A stretch of DNA of 42,398 nt from Bacteroidota bacterium (GTDB taxonomy: Bacteria > Bacteroidota > Bacteroidia > Bacteroidales > UBA10428): assembly GCA_023442525.1 (NCBI GenBank), contig JAEZZA010000028.1, positions 1 to 42,398 of the forward strand, in the 5' to 3' direction. Positions 24,715-33,267 of this stretch are shown here, one piece after another; positions within the stretch are counted from its first letter, which is position 1, and every line of letters begins with the position of its first letter. The notes beneath the pieces were generated by a model, which worked only from the letters and a program-made list of their open reading frames with translations, searched no databases and was not told the DNA's origin. Position numbers and translations under genes: made by a program.

Positions 24715-26838
24715 ATGTCGGCCCGGAAAGAAATATTATGGAGAGTGTTCCTGGTGTATGCCATCTTTCTGATATTTGGCCTGGCCATAATAGGCAGGAT
24801 ACTGTACCTGCAGTTATTTGAGAAGGAGAAATGGATGGAACAGGCAGCTGTTTATTCGCTTAAAACCATGAACATCCCTGCCGACAGGGGAAGCATTTAT
24901 GCCGCCGACGGCCGGTTGCTCTCCTGCTCGGTACCCTATTACGAAGTAAGGTTTGATGCGGCCAATGAAAACATAACCGACCGGAAATTCTATTCCAAGG
25001 TTGATTCACTTGCTCTTTGTCTTTCACGGCTTTTTGGCGATAAATCGGCCTCGGAATACCGTCGCAGCCTGGTGCGCGCCCGGCAGGAAGGCAAACGATA
25101 TCACCTGGTGAAAAGCGGCGTTAATTACATTCAGCTTAAGAAACTCAAAACCTTCCCCATTTTCCGCGATGGCAAATACAAGGGAGGTTTGGTATATCTA
25201 CAGGAAAACAAAAGAATACGACCTCATCAGAATCTGGCAGGCCGCCTGATAGGCTATACTTCCAAAGATGTCAACGGAAATGTTGTAGGAATAGAAGGAG
25301 CCTATAACGATCATCTCGAAGGCACACAGGGAATCAGGCTGATGCAAAGGCTTTCGGGTGACGTATGGATGCCTGTGAATGAGAGAAATGAAATAGAACC
25401 CAAGGACGGGAGAGACATTATTACCACTATTGATGTCAATCTTCAGGACGTAGCCCATAAGGCCCTGATGAAACAGCTTGCGTTGCAGGGTGCCAGGTAC
25501 GGCACGGCCATTCTGATGGAAGTCAAAACCGGCGAGATAAAGGCAATGGTTAACCTGGGATTGAATGAGGCGGGCTATTACCACGAGGTGCAGAATTACG
25601 CAATTGGTGAAAGCACTGAACCCGGTTCAACTTTTAAACTTCCGGTACTCATTGCTGCTCTCGAAGACGGTGTGGTTGACCTGGAAGATACGGTAGACAC
25701 GGGAAACGGACTGTTCAAAGTGTACGACAAGATCGTGCGCGACGATTATGCCGACCATGGCGGGTACGGCAAAATTACCGTGGAAGAGGTATTCGAAAAA
25801 TCATCCAATGTAGGGATGGCTAAAATAATAACCAGTGCATACAGGGATAAACCTTCGGAATTCATTGACAGGCTTTATGCCATGAGACTCAATGAACGAC
25901 TGGGTATTGAAATAAAGGGAGAGGGCAAACCCGAGATACGGTATCCGGGCGATAAATACTGGTCGGGTATTTCCCTGGCAATGATATCGCACGGATATGA
26001 AATACGTATTACCCCGCTGCAAACGCTTACCTTTTATAATGCCATTGCCAATGACGGCAAAATGGTTAAACCGCGATTTGTAAAAGAAATAAGGTATCAT
26101 GGAAAACTCGTGAAACGATACGATACCGATATTCTTCAGTCGTCTGTGTGTTCCCGGTCGACCCTGCATAAGGTTAGGCGGATGCTCGAAGGCGTTGTGG
26201 AATCGGGAACCGCCAAGAACCTGAAAGATCCGAAGATAAAAATTGCCGGAAAAACAGGCACTAACCAGATCTATAATAAGAAATACGGTTACAAGTCAAA
26301 TTCCGAAGTCAGTTACCAGGCATCGTTTGTGGGATATTTCCCGTCGGACAATCCGAAGTATTCCTGTATAGTGGTTGTGAACTCGCCTTCGAAAAACGTG
26401 TATTACGGGAATATGGTAGCGGGGCCGGTTTTCCTGGAGATTGCCCGGAAGGTTTATGCCACATCGACTAATATGCACTCGTTTATTGCCCGGAATTCCG
26501 ATACTACATTTATTCCCTATACCAAAACCGGTAACCGGGACGAGCTGAAAAAAGTGATCAGAGAACTGGATATTCCTGTTGAAGCCCATGGAGTGAAATC
26601 CGACTGGGTTACAACCGAAAGTAAAGCAGATGCAATTGAGTTCAGCAACCGGAAAGTTATTGAGGGACTTGTGCCCAATGTTGTTTCCATGGGCGCGAAA
26701 GATGCGGTTTACCTGCTTGAAAATGCCGGGCTGCGAGTGAGGTTGCTCGGAAGGGGAAGTGTGCGCAGTCAGTCAATCTCGCCCGGGTCAAGAATCAGAA
26801 AAGAGGATCAAATTGTACTTGAAATGACAAGAATCTGA
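24715..26838 (+). CDS. ftsI: Penicillin-binding protein FtsI (PBP3-type transpeptidase) with C-terminal PASTA domain
   Basis: The protein has 707 residues and cross-links septal peptidoglycan. One N-terminal membrane helix (about 9-31) anchors it. A pedestal domain follows with RGSIYAADGRLLS (about 58-70). The transpeptidase carries S305-T-F-K308 (nucleophile S305), S363-S-N365 and K513-T-G. Residues from about 645 to the end form one PASTA domain (VPNVVSMGAKDAVYLLENAG), a module thought to sense or bind muropeptides. The C-terminal PASTA distinguishes it from E. coli FtsI. It lies between the FtsL-like gene and murE, 3 bp from the latter. All catalytic residues are intact, so it should be active and beta-lactam sensitive in principle. 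Confidence 0.95.
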   Translation: MSARKEILWRVFLVYAIFLIFGLAIIGRILYLQLFEKEKWMEQAAVYSLKTMNIPADRGSIYAADGRLLSCSVPYYEVRFDAANENITDRKFYSKVDSLALCLSRLFGDKSASEYRRSLVRARQEGKRYHLVKSGVNYIQLKKLKTFPIFRDGKYKGGLVYLQENKRIRPHQNLAGRLIGYTSKDVNGNVVGIEGAYNDHLEGTQGIRLMQRLSGDVWMPVNERNEIEPKDGRDIITTIDVNLQDVAHKALMKQLALQGARYGTAILMEVKTGEIKAMVNLGLNEAGYYHEVQNYAIGESTEPGSTFKLPVLIAALEDGVVDLEDTVDTGNGLFKVYDKIVRDDYADHGGYGKITVEEVFEKSSNVGMAKIITSAYRDKPSEFIDRLYAMRLNERLGIEIKGEGKPEIRYPGDKYWSGISLAMISHGYEIRITPLQTLTFYNAIANDGKMVKPRFVKEIRYHGKLVKRYDTDILQSSVCSRSTLHKVRRMLEGVVESGTAKNLKDPKIKIAGKTGTNQIYNKKYGYKSNSEVSYQASFVGYFPSDNPKYSCIVVVNSPSKNVYYGNMVAGPVFLEIARKVYATSTNMHSFIARNSDTTFIPYTKTGNRDELKKVIRELDIPVEAHGVKSDWVTTESKADAIEFSNRKVIEGLVPNVVSMGAKDAVYLLENAGLRVRLLGRGSVRSQSISPGSRIRKEDQIVLEMTRI

Positions 26839-26841
26839 ACG

Positions 26842-28311
26842 ATGGATAAAGTACTGTCCGATCTTATTCAAAACACAGATGTTATAAGCATCACCGGCGA
26901 TCGTTCGGTTAGAATAACTTCCGTAGCATTCGATTCCCGAAAGGTTGAGAACGGATGCCTGTTTGTTGCCGTTAAGGGAACGCAATCCGACGGACACGAA
27001 TTTATCCATGCCGCCATTAAGTCAGGCGCCCGGGCAATAGTTTGTGAAACTCTTCCTGCAGCAACTCCCGACGGCGTAACATTTGTCCATGTTCAGAATT
27101 CAGCCAAAGCGCTGGCACTTATAGCCTCGGCATTCTATGGACATCCATCACAGAAACTGAAGCTGGTGGGGATAACCGGAACCAACGGAAAAACAACCAC
27201 CATAACGCTCTTGCACCGTCTTTTTACTGCTTTGGGCTACAAATCGGGGTGCTTCACTACTATAAGGAATTATATAGGTGATCGCACTGTTGAAGCCACA
27301 CATACTACTCCCGATCCGGTGCAATTGAACAGGATCATGAGTGAAATGGTTGACGCCGGATGTTCCTATGCGTTTATGGAAGTGAGCTCTCATGCACTGG
27401 TACAGCATCGGGTGGCCGGGCTGGATTTTGCCGGTGGTATTTTCTCGAATATTACCCACGACCATCTCGATTATCATAAAACATTTGATGAATATATAAA
27501 GGCCAAGAAGCTGTTTTTTGATCAGATGCCCGAGGGGAGTTTTTCATTGATCAATGCCGATGACCGTAATGGCAAGGTCATGGTGCAGAATACCCGTTCG
27601 ACTGTGAGTTATTATGGAATCAGGTCGATGGCCGATTTCAAGGCAAAGATCATTGAAAGCCATTTTAACGGAACCCTTCTGAATATCGACAATACGGAGA
27701 TATGGACCCGCTTTCTCGGGGAATTCAATGTATATAACCTGCTGGCCGTTTATGCGTGTGCCAGGCTTTTGGGACAAGACAAAGAGGAAGTACTCACCCT
27801 CCTGAGCGGTATGGACACTGTTGAGGGACGTTTTCAGTATATCCGTGCCGAAAACGGAATAACGGCTGTTATTGACTATGCCCATACGCCCGATGCGATA
27901 GTAAACGTGCTCCGGACCATTGACCAGATCCGGAAAAAGGAGGAGAAGGTCATTACGGTTGTCGGTGCCGGCGGAAACAGGGACAAGACCAAGAGGCCCG
28001 TAATGGCCCGGGTTGCTGCTGAAATGAGCGACAGGGTGATTCTCACATCCGACAATCCCAGGAATGAAGAGCCTCTTGATATTCTGAACGACATGAAAGC
28101 AGGCCTGAACGAGGAACAATTAAAACGAACCCTGATCCAGCCCGACCGGAGAGAAGCCATAAAGATGGCTTATATGATGGCGCATGAAGGTGACATCATA
28201 CTCATTGCCGGAAAAGGTCATGAAACCTACCAGGAAATCAAAGGCGTGAAGCATCATTTCAGCGACTTTGAAGAAGCCCGGTCGGTTTTTGGAATAGCTA
28301 ATCCATCTTAA
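26842..28311 (+). CDS. murE: UDP-N-acetylmuramoyl-tripeptide synthetase MurE (meso-diaminopimelate type)
   Basis: The protein has 489 residues. It adds the third stem-peptide residue to UDP-MurNAc-L-Ala-D-Glu with ATP, in the cytoplasm. The P-loop is GTNGKTTT (113-120), and HTTPDP (about 153-158) recognises the UDP-sugar. D404-N-P-R407 is the motif linked to meso-diaminopimelate selection over lysine. ENGITAVIDYAHTPDA and GHETYQEIKG complete the C-terminal domain. It predicts a DAP-type cell wall, as usual in Bacteroidota. The mraY start follows 4 bp after the stop. Confidence 0.95.
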   Translation: MDKVLSDLIQNTDVISITGDRSVRITSVAFDSRKVENGCLFVAVKGTQSDGHEFIHAAIKSGARAIVCETLPAATPDGVTFVHVQNSAKALALIASAFYGHPSQKLKLVGITGTNGKTTTITLLHRLFTALGYKSGCFTTIRNYIGDRTVEATHTTPDPVQLNRIMSEMVDAGCSYAFMEVSSHALVQHRVAGLDFAGGIFSNITHDHLDYHKTFDEYIKAKKLFFDQMPEGSFSLINADDRNGKVMVQNTRSTVSYYGIRSMADFKAKIIESHFNGTLLNIDNTEIWTRFLGEFNVYNLLAVYACARLLGQDKEEVLTLLSGMDTVEGRFQYIRAENGITAVIDYAHTPDAIVNVLRTIDQIRKKEEKVITVVGAGGNRDKTKRPVMARVAAEMSDRVILTSDNPRNEEPLDILNDMKAGLNEEQLKRTLIQPDRREAIKMAYMMAHEGDIILIAGKGHETYQEIKGVKHHFSDFEEARSVFGIANPS

Positions 28312-28315
28312 CGCC

Positions 28316-29566
28316 ATGTTATACTATCTTTTTGATTACCTCGAAAGACTGGATGTTCCCGGAGCAGGACTGTTCAACTACATATCGTTCCGCGCGGCCA
28401 TGGCCATACTGACATCGCTTTCCCTTTCCACCATTTACGGCAAGGTTATTATCCGGAAGCTTCAGAAAGCACAGATTGGAGAAACCATACGCGACCTGGG
28501 CCTTGAAGGCCAGATGAAGAAGAAAGGAACCCCCACTATGGGTGGTTTGATCATACTCATGTCGATAGTTGTTCCCGTACTTCTGTTTGCCAACCTTAAG
28601 AATGTTTACATTCTGCTGATGCTCTTTATTACGGTATGGCTGGGGACTGTAGGGTTTATCGATGATTATATAAAGGTATTTAAGAAGAACAAGCAGGGAT
28701 TAAGAGGAAAGTTCAAGGTTATTGCACAGATTATAGCCGGAGTGGTGGTAGGGCTTACCCTTCACTTCAGCGATGATATTGTTGCCAGGGAAAAGGTGCT
28801 TGACGCAAGTGGTAAACCGCTTACGACAATGGTAATAGGAGATGCTAACGAAAAACCTGTTATCAATTATGTAACCCGTGAGGTAAAATCTACCAAAGTC
28901 AATGTTCCGTTTTTCAAAAACAACGAATTCGACTATGCCATGCTGATTTGGTTTTTGGGAGATAAGGCTCAGAAATATGCCTGGATAGTTGTAATTATGG
29001 CCGTGATTTTCATTATCACCCTGGTTTCAAACGGAGCCAATCTGACAGACGGGCTGGACGGACTGGCGGCCGGAAGTTCGGCAATCATAGGAGGAACGCT
29101 GGGATTGCTGGCCTATGTTTCGGGTAATGCAATTATGGCTGATTATCTCAACATTATGTATTTGCCCAGTACCGGTGAACTTGTGGTTTACATATCAGCC
29201 TTTATTGGCGCCCTGGTTGGATTTATGTGGTACAACTCTTTTCCGGCACAGGTATTCATGGGTGATACAGGCAGTTTGTCGATCGGCGGTATCATTGCCG
29301 TATTTGCCATACTCATCAGAAAAGAATTACTGATACCGGTGTTATGCGGTGTATTTATTGCCGAGAGTTTATCGGTGGTGATACAGGTAGCCTGGTTCAA
29401 ATATACCCGCATCCGTTTTGGTGAGGGAAGGCGGGTATTAAAGATGGCGCCGCTGCATCACCATTTTCAGAAAATGAACTATCCCGAGCCGAAAATTGTA
29501 ACCCGGTTCTGGATCATAGGAATTTTACTCGCCATTATCACAGTAGTCACCCTTAAAATTCGATAG
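28316..29566 (+). CDS. mraY: Phospho-N-acetylmuramoyl-pentapeptide-transferase MraY
   Basis: The protein has 416 residues and transfers phospho-MurNAc-pentapeptide to undecaprenyl phosphate, giving lipid I at the inner membrane. It has about ten membrane helices. Catalytic and Mg-binding motifs are D116-D-Y-I-K120, NLTDGLDG with D245 and D248, and H381-H-H383. It is about 55 residues longer than the E. coli enzyme. The extra length is an insertion around residues 160-225 (DIVAREKVLDASGKPL through VKSTKVNVPFFKNNEFDY), located between membrane helices; I believe this is shared with other Bacteroidota MraY. The murD start follows 2 bp after the stop. Confidence 0.95.
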   Translation: MLYYLFDYLERLDVPGAGLFNYISFRAAMAILTSLSLSTIYGKVIIRKLQKAQIGETIRDLGLEGQMKKKGTPTMGGLIILMSIVVPVLLFANLKNVYILLMLFITVWLGTVGFIDDYIKVFKKNKQGLRGKFKVIAQIIAGVVVGLTLHFSDDIVAREKVLDASGKPLTTMVIGDANEKPVINYVTREVKSTKVNVPFFKNNEFDYAMLIWFLGDKAQKYAWIVVIMAVIFIITLVSNGANLTDGLDGLAAGSSAIIGGTLGLLAYVSGNAIMADYLNIMYLPSTGELVVYISAFIGALVGFMWYNSFPAQVFMGDTGSLSIGGIIAVFAILIRKELLIPVLCGVFIAESLSVVIQVAWFKYTRIRFGEGRRVLKMAPLHHHFQKMNYPEPKIVTRFWIIGILLAIITVVTLKIR

Positions 29567-29568
29567 GT

Positions 29569-30906
29569 ATGAACCGACGCATTGTAGTACTTGGAGCAGG
29601 TGAAAGCGGAACCGGGGCAGCAGTTCTGGCCAAAAAGCAGGGATTTGATGTTTTTGTTTCCGATTCGGGAAAGATAAAAGATTCCTATAAGGAAATCCTG
29701 TTCAATTATGAGATCGACTGGGAAGAAGGAAAGCATACCGAACGGCTTATATTTAATGCAGATGAGGTGATTAAAAGCCCGGGTATTTCCGAAAAATCGG
29801 ATATTGTGGTTGCCCTCCGAAAAAAAGGGATAAAAATAATATCCGAAATAGAGTTTGCAGGCCGGTATACCAAGGCAAAGAAAATCTGCATCACCGGCAG
29901 TAACGGCAAGACAACTACAACAACGCTGATCCATCATATGCTCCGGAAGGCCGGTTTAAACGCCGGGCTGGCGGGCAATGTCGGTAAAAGTTTTGCGATG
30001 CAGGTGGCTACTGAAAATTATGATTACTATGTAATTGAACTGAGCAGTTTTCAGCTTGACGGCATGTATGAATTCAAGGCCGACATTGCCATTCTGCTTA
30101 ATATAACTCCCGATCATCTCGACAGGTACGATTATAACCTGCAGAACTACGTGGATTCCAAATTCAGGATCAGCAGAAACCTGTCGGAAGACGACTTTTT
30201 CGTGTACTGCTCCGATGACGAGATTACCATACGTGAACTCGAGCGGATTGTAACCAAGGCACGCCAGCTTGGATTTACATTGAAGGAAAAGAAACAGCAG
30301 GGTGCCTATATCGAAGGCGATACCATGAAAATTGAGGTCGACGATGATGTATTTGAAATGTCGCTTGGCGATCTGGCCCTCAAAGGAAAGCATAATACCT
30401 ACAATTCAATGGCTGCAGGAATAGCAGGGAATGTCCTCAAAATTCGTAAGCCTGTGATTCGTGAAAGCCTGATGGATTTTGCAGGAGTGGAGCATCGCCT
30501 GGAGCGGTTTATAAAAGTTCATGGCATTGAATTTATAAACGACTCAAAAGCTACGAATGTAAATTCAACCTGGTATGCACTTGAAAGTATGACCACACCG
30601 GTAGTATGGATTGCCGGAGGCACTGATAAGGGGAACGACTATAGTGAAATCATGGACCTGGTGAAACAAAAGGTGAAAGCACTGGTTTGCCTGGGTGTTG
30701 ACAATACCAAGCTGCACAAGGCTTTCGATGGCATAATACCGATAATTGTTGATACATCATCCATGAAAGATGCCGTGCAGGCAGCATATAGCCTGGGTGA
30801 AACCGGTGATACCGTTTTGCTCTCACCGTGCTGCGCAAGTTTCGACCTGTTCGAAAATTACGAGGACCGGGGTAGACAGTTTAAGAACTATGTAAGAGAA
30901 TTATAA
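29569..30906 (+). CDS. murD: UDP-N-acetylmuramoylalanine--D-glutamate ligase MurD
   Basis: The protein has 445 residues. It joins D-glutamate to UDP-MurNAc-L-Ala with ATP in the cytoplasm. The N-terminal Rossmann domain starts RRIVVLGAGESGTGAA. The P-loop is G110-S-N-G-K114-T-T-T. ELSSFQLDG and NITPDHLDRY lie in the central domain, and the C-terminal domain has INDSKATNVNSTWYAL and LLSPCCASFDLFENYEDRG, which are specific to MurD. A 62-bp spacer with an octamer tandem repeat separates it from ftsW; this is the largest gap between genes from mraZ through ftsZ. Confidence 0.96.
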   Translation: MNRRIVVLGAGESGTGAAVLAKKQGFDVFVSDSGKIKDSYKEILFNYEIDWEEGKHTERLIFNADEVIKSPGISEKSDIVVALRKKGIKIISEIEFAGRYTKAKKICITGSNGKTTTTTLIHHMLRKAGLNAGLAGNVGKSFAMQVATENYDYYVIELSSFQLDGMYEFKADIAILLNITPDHLDRYDYNLQNYVDSKFRISRNLSEDDFFVYCSDDEITIRELERIVTKARQLGFTLKEKKQQGAYIEGDTMKIEVDDDVFEMSLGDLALKGKHNTYNSMAAGIAGNVLKIRKPVIRESLMDFAGVEHRLERFIKVHGIEFINDSKATNVNSTWYALESMTTPVVWIAGGTDKGNDYSEIMDLVKQKVKALVCLGVDNTKLHKAFDGIIPIIVDTSSMKDAVQAAYSLGETGDTVLLSPCCASFDLFENYEDRGRQFKNYVREL

Positions 30907-30942
30907 TGTACTAATGTGCTAATATGCTAATGTGCTAATATA
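30907..30942 (+). repeat. Octamer tandem repeat (ctaatgtg)n between murD and ftsW
   Basis: Four consecutive units, ctaatgtg, ctaatatg, ctaatgtg and ctaatata, follow immediately after the murD stop. The unit length of 8 excludes coding pressure. This is the only non-coding interruption of any length within the otherwise packed core cluster. It may be prone to slippage. Confidence 0.75.
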
Positions 30943-30968
30943 AAACCTGTAGATTCAAAAGTAAAAAA

Positions 30969-32189
30969 ATGGCTAGTGTGAAGAAATACTTTAAAGGAGA
31001 CTCTGTGATCTGGGCAGTGATCATAGTGTTATCGGTATTTTCGTTGCTGGCCGTTTACAGCTCTACCGGATCGCTTGCCTATCGTTTTCAGGGTGGAAAT
31101 ACCAGCTATTACATATTAAAACATGCCACCATATTAATAATGGGACTGGTTATTACTTACATAACCCACCTCATACCTTACAAATATTTCTCGCGCATTT
31201 CGCAGATGCTGCTTTATTTAGCCATACCACTTTTACTGATAACACTAATTTACGGAGTAACCAGAAATCAGGCTTCGCGCTGGCTTTCGCTACCGGGACT
31301 CAGTCTCACCTTTCAGACTTCCGATATTGCCAAGCTGGCAATAGTGATGTACACGGCACGCATACTTGCAAAAAAACAGGATAATATCAAAGACTTTAAA
31401 GGTGCTTTCAGGCCATTGATCATTCCCCTGCTCATTATTTGCGGACTGATATTGCCGGCAAACCTGTCGACTTCTATGCTCATTTTTGCAACGGTGTTAA
31501 TACTGATGTTTATTGGCAGGGTAAGGTTTTCGTACCTGGCAGGTATGGTGGGGATAATTATTTTACTGGTAGGCTCATTTGTAGCCATCACACTTTCGGG
31601 TGAACATGAAGGCAGGGTGGGTACCTGGAAAAACCGAATTGAAAGCTATGTGAATGGTGAAGAATCTGACGATAATTACCAGGTGACACAGGCCAAGATT
31701 GCCATTGTAAGCGGCGGAATCGTAAACCTGCGACCCGGCAAAAGTGTGCAGCGGAATTTTCTGCCTCATCCCTACTCCGACTTTATATATGCCATAATCA
31801 TTGAAGAGTATGGTCTTGCTGGAGGCATTTTTGTAATGTTCTTATATCTATGGCTGCTTTTCAGGGCGGCCGTATTGGTCAGGAAAAGCCCGAGGACATT
31901 TCCCGCATTTCTTGTCATTGGCCTGGCGGTTATGGTTACCTTCCAGGCTATTATAAACATGGCCGTAGTGGTCAATCTGTTGCCGGTAACCGGCCAGCCT
32001 CTGCCAATGATCAGCATGGGAGGATCGTCGCTGCTGTTTACCTGCATCGCATTTGGAATTATTCAAAGTGTAAGCCGTGGCATTAAAATGCAGCAGGATG
32101 CAGCGGAAAAGCTGGCACAACAAACTGTCGAAGAAACAGATAATCAGGAACAACCAATAAATGAAAAAGAGCCGGAAATATATAATTAG
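30969..32189 (+). CDS. ftsW: Lipid II polymerase FtsW (SEDS family)
   Basis: The protein has 406 residues with about ten membrane helices. It is the septal peptidoglycan glycosyltransferase partner of FtsI. Family motifs include VIIVLSVFSLLAVYSSTGS (helix 1), NQASRWLSLPGLSLTFQTSD, the catalytic-loop region NFLPHPYSDFIYAIIIEEYG and the C-terminal PMISMGGSSLLFTCIAFGI. The cytoplasmic tail is acidic and Gln/Glu-rich. The last 29 bases overlap the start of murG, so the tail and the MurG N-terminus share DNA in different frames. Confidence 0.95.
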   Translation: MASVKKYFKGDSVIWAVIIVLSVFSLLAVYSSTGSLAYRFQGGNTSYYILKHATILIMGLVITYITHLIPYKYFSRISQMLLYLAIPLLLITLIYGVTRNQASRWLSLPGLSLTFQTSDIAKLAIVMYTARILAKKQDNIKDFKGAFRPLIIPLLIICGLILPANLSTSMLIFATVLILMFIGRVRFSYLAGMVGIIILLVGSFVAITLSGEHEGRVGTWKNRIESYVNGEESDDNYQVTQAKIAIVSGGIVNLRPGKSVQRNFLPHPYSDFIYAIIIEEYGLAGGIFVMFLYLWLLFRAAVLVRKSPRTFPAFLVIGLAVMVTFQAIINMAVVVNLLPVTGQPLPMISMGGSSLLFTCIAFGIIQSVSRGIKMQQDAAEKLAQQTVEETDNQEQPINEKEPEIYN

Positions 32190-33267
32190 CGGGGGAGGAA
32201 CGGGAGGACACGTATTCCCTGCGCTTGCCATTGCCGGCGAGCTGAAACGGCGCGATCCGTCGGCTTCGATATTATTCGTCGGCGCCATCGGGAGAATGGA
32301 AATGGAAAAGGTTCCTGAAGCCGGGTATCCCATTATCGGACTTCCCGTTGAAGGCCTTCGGCGAAAAATCGGGTTCCGGAATTTCATCGTCATTGGTAAA
32401 TTGCTCATCAGCATCCTTAAATCACGCCGTATCATCAAATCGTTTAAGCCCGACGCAGTTATCGGTGTGGGAGGATATGCAAGCGGCCCCCTGATCAGGG
32501 CAGCTTCCATGCTGAATATTCCGGTGCTGTTGCAGGAGCAAAATTCCTATGCCGGCGTAACCAACCGGTGGCTGGCCGGCAAGGCGAAAAAAATATGTGT
32601 AGCCTACGAGGGAATGGAGAAGTATTTTTCGACGGATAAAATTGTATTAACCGGAAATCCCATACGTCAGGAGATTTTCAGCAATCCTCCCGAACGAAAA
32701 GTGGCTGCTGAATTTTTCGGAATTGACGGAAATACGCCGGTTGTGCTGGTACTGGGCGGCAGCCTTGGGGCAAGAACCATCAACGAGAGTATATTGGGCA
32801 AAACCGGAATACTTGAAAAAGAAAACCTGGTGGTAATCTGGCAGACAGGTAAACTATATTACAACCAAATAAGGCAACAAATTGATAGTCTGTCGCTTAA
32901 AAAAATAAAATATTTCGACTTTGTAAAAAGAATGGATTTGGCTTATGCCGTAGCCGATGTGATTATTTCAAGAGCCGGCGCCACTACCATTTCGGAATTA
33001 TGCATGCTTGGCAAACCCGTGATACTGGTACCCTCGCCAAATGTGGCCGAGGATCACCAAACCAGGAATGCCATGGCGCTGGTTAAAAACAACGCGGCCA
33101 TCATGGTTAAAGATATTGAGGCACGGGAAAAGCTGGTTGATCAGATTATAGATCTGTTGCATAATTCCGAATTACAGAAAACACTTGCTGCGAATTGCAG
33201 AAAAATGGCATTGCCTGATTCGGCAGCAAAAATTGCAGATGAAATTGAAAAAATAATAGCTAATTGA
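32161..33267 (+). CDS. murG: UDP-GlcNAc:lipid I N-acetylglucosaminyltransferase MurG
   Basis: The protein has 368 residues. It adds GlcNAc to lipid I, giving lipid II, at the cytoplasmic face of the membrane. The N-terminal glycine loop is ISGGGTGGHVFPALAIA, followed by VGVGGYASGP and LLQEQNSYAGVTNR. The C-terminal donor-binding half has VLGGSLGARTIN and SRAGATTISELCMLGKP. The ATG at 32161 lies inside ftsW, but no later start keeps the essential glycine loop, so the 29-bp overlap is real. The stop overlaps the murC start by 4 bp. Confidence 0.96.
   Translation: MKKSRKYIISGGGTGGHVFPALAIAGELKRRDPSASILFVGAIGRMEMEKVPEAGYPIIGLPVEGLRRKIGFRNFIVIGKLLISILKSRRIIKSFKPDAVIGVGGYASGPLIRAASMLNIPVLLQEQNSYAGVTNRWLAGKAKKICVAYEGMEKYFSTDKIVLTGNPIRQEIFSNPPERKVAAEFFGIDGNTPVVLVLGGSLGARTINESILGKTGILEKENLVVIWQTGKLYYNQIRQQIDSLSLKKIKYFDFVKRMDLAYAVADVIISRAGATTISELCMLGKPVILVPSPNVAEDHQTRNAMALVKNNAAIMVKDIEAREKLVDQIIDLLHNSELQKTLAANCRKMALPDSAAKIADEIEKIIAN

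Noticed and set aside
27544..28119. 191-codon minus-strand open frame
   Set aside because: Antisense shadow of murE, whose P-loop and DNPR motif fix the real frame.
31848..32510. 220-codon minus-strand open frame
   Set aside because: Antisense to ftsW and murG, both unmistakable; product is composition-driven and matches nothing.
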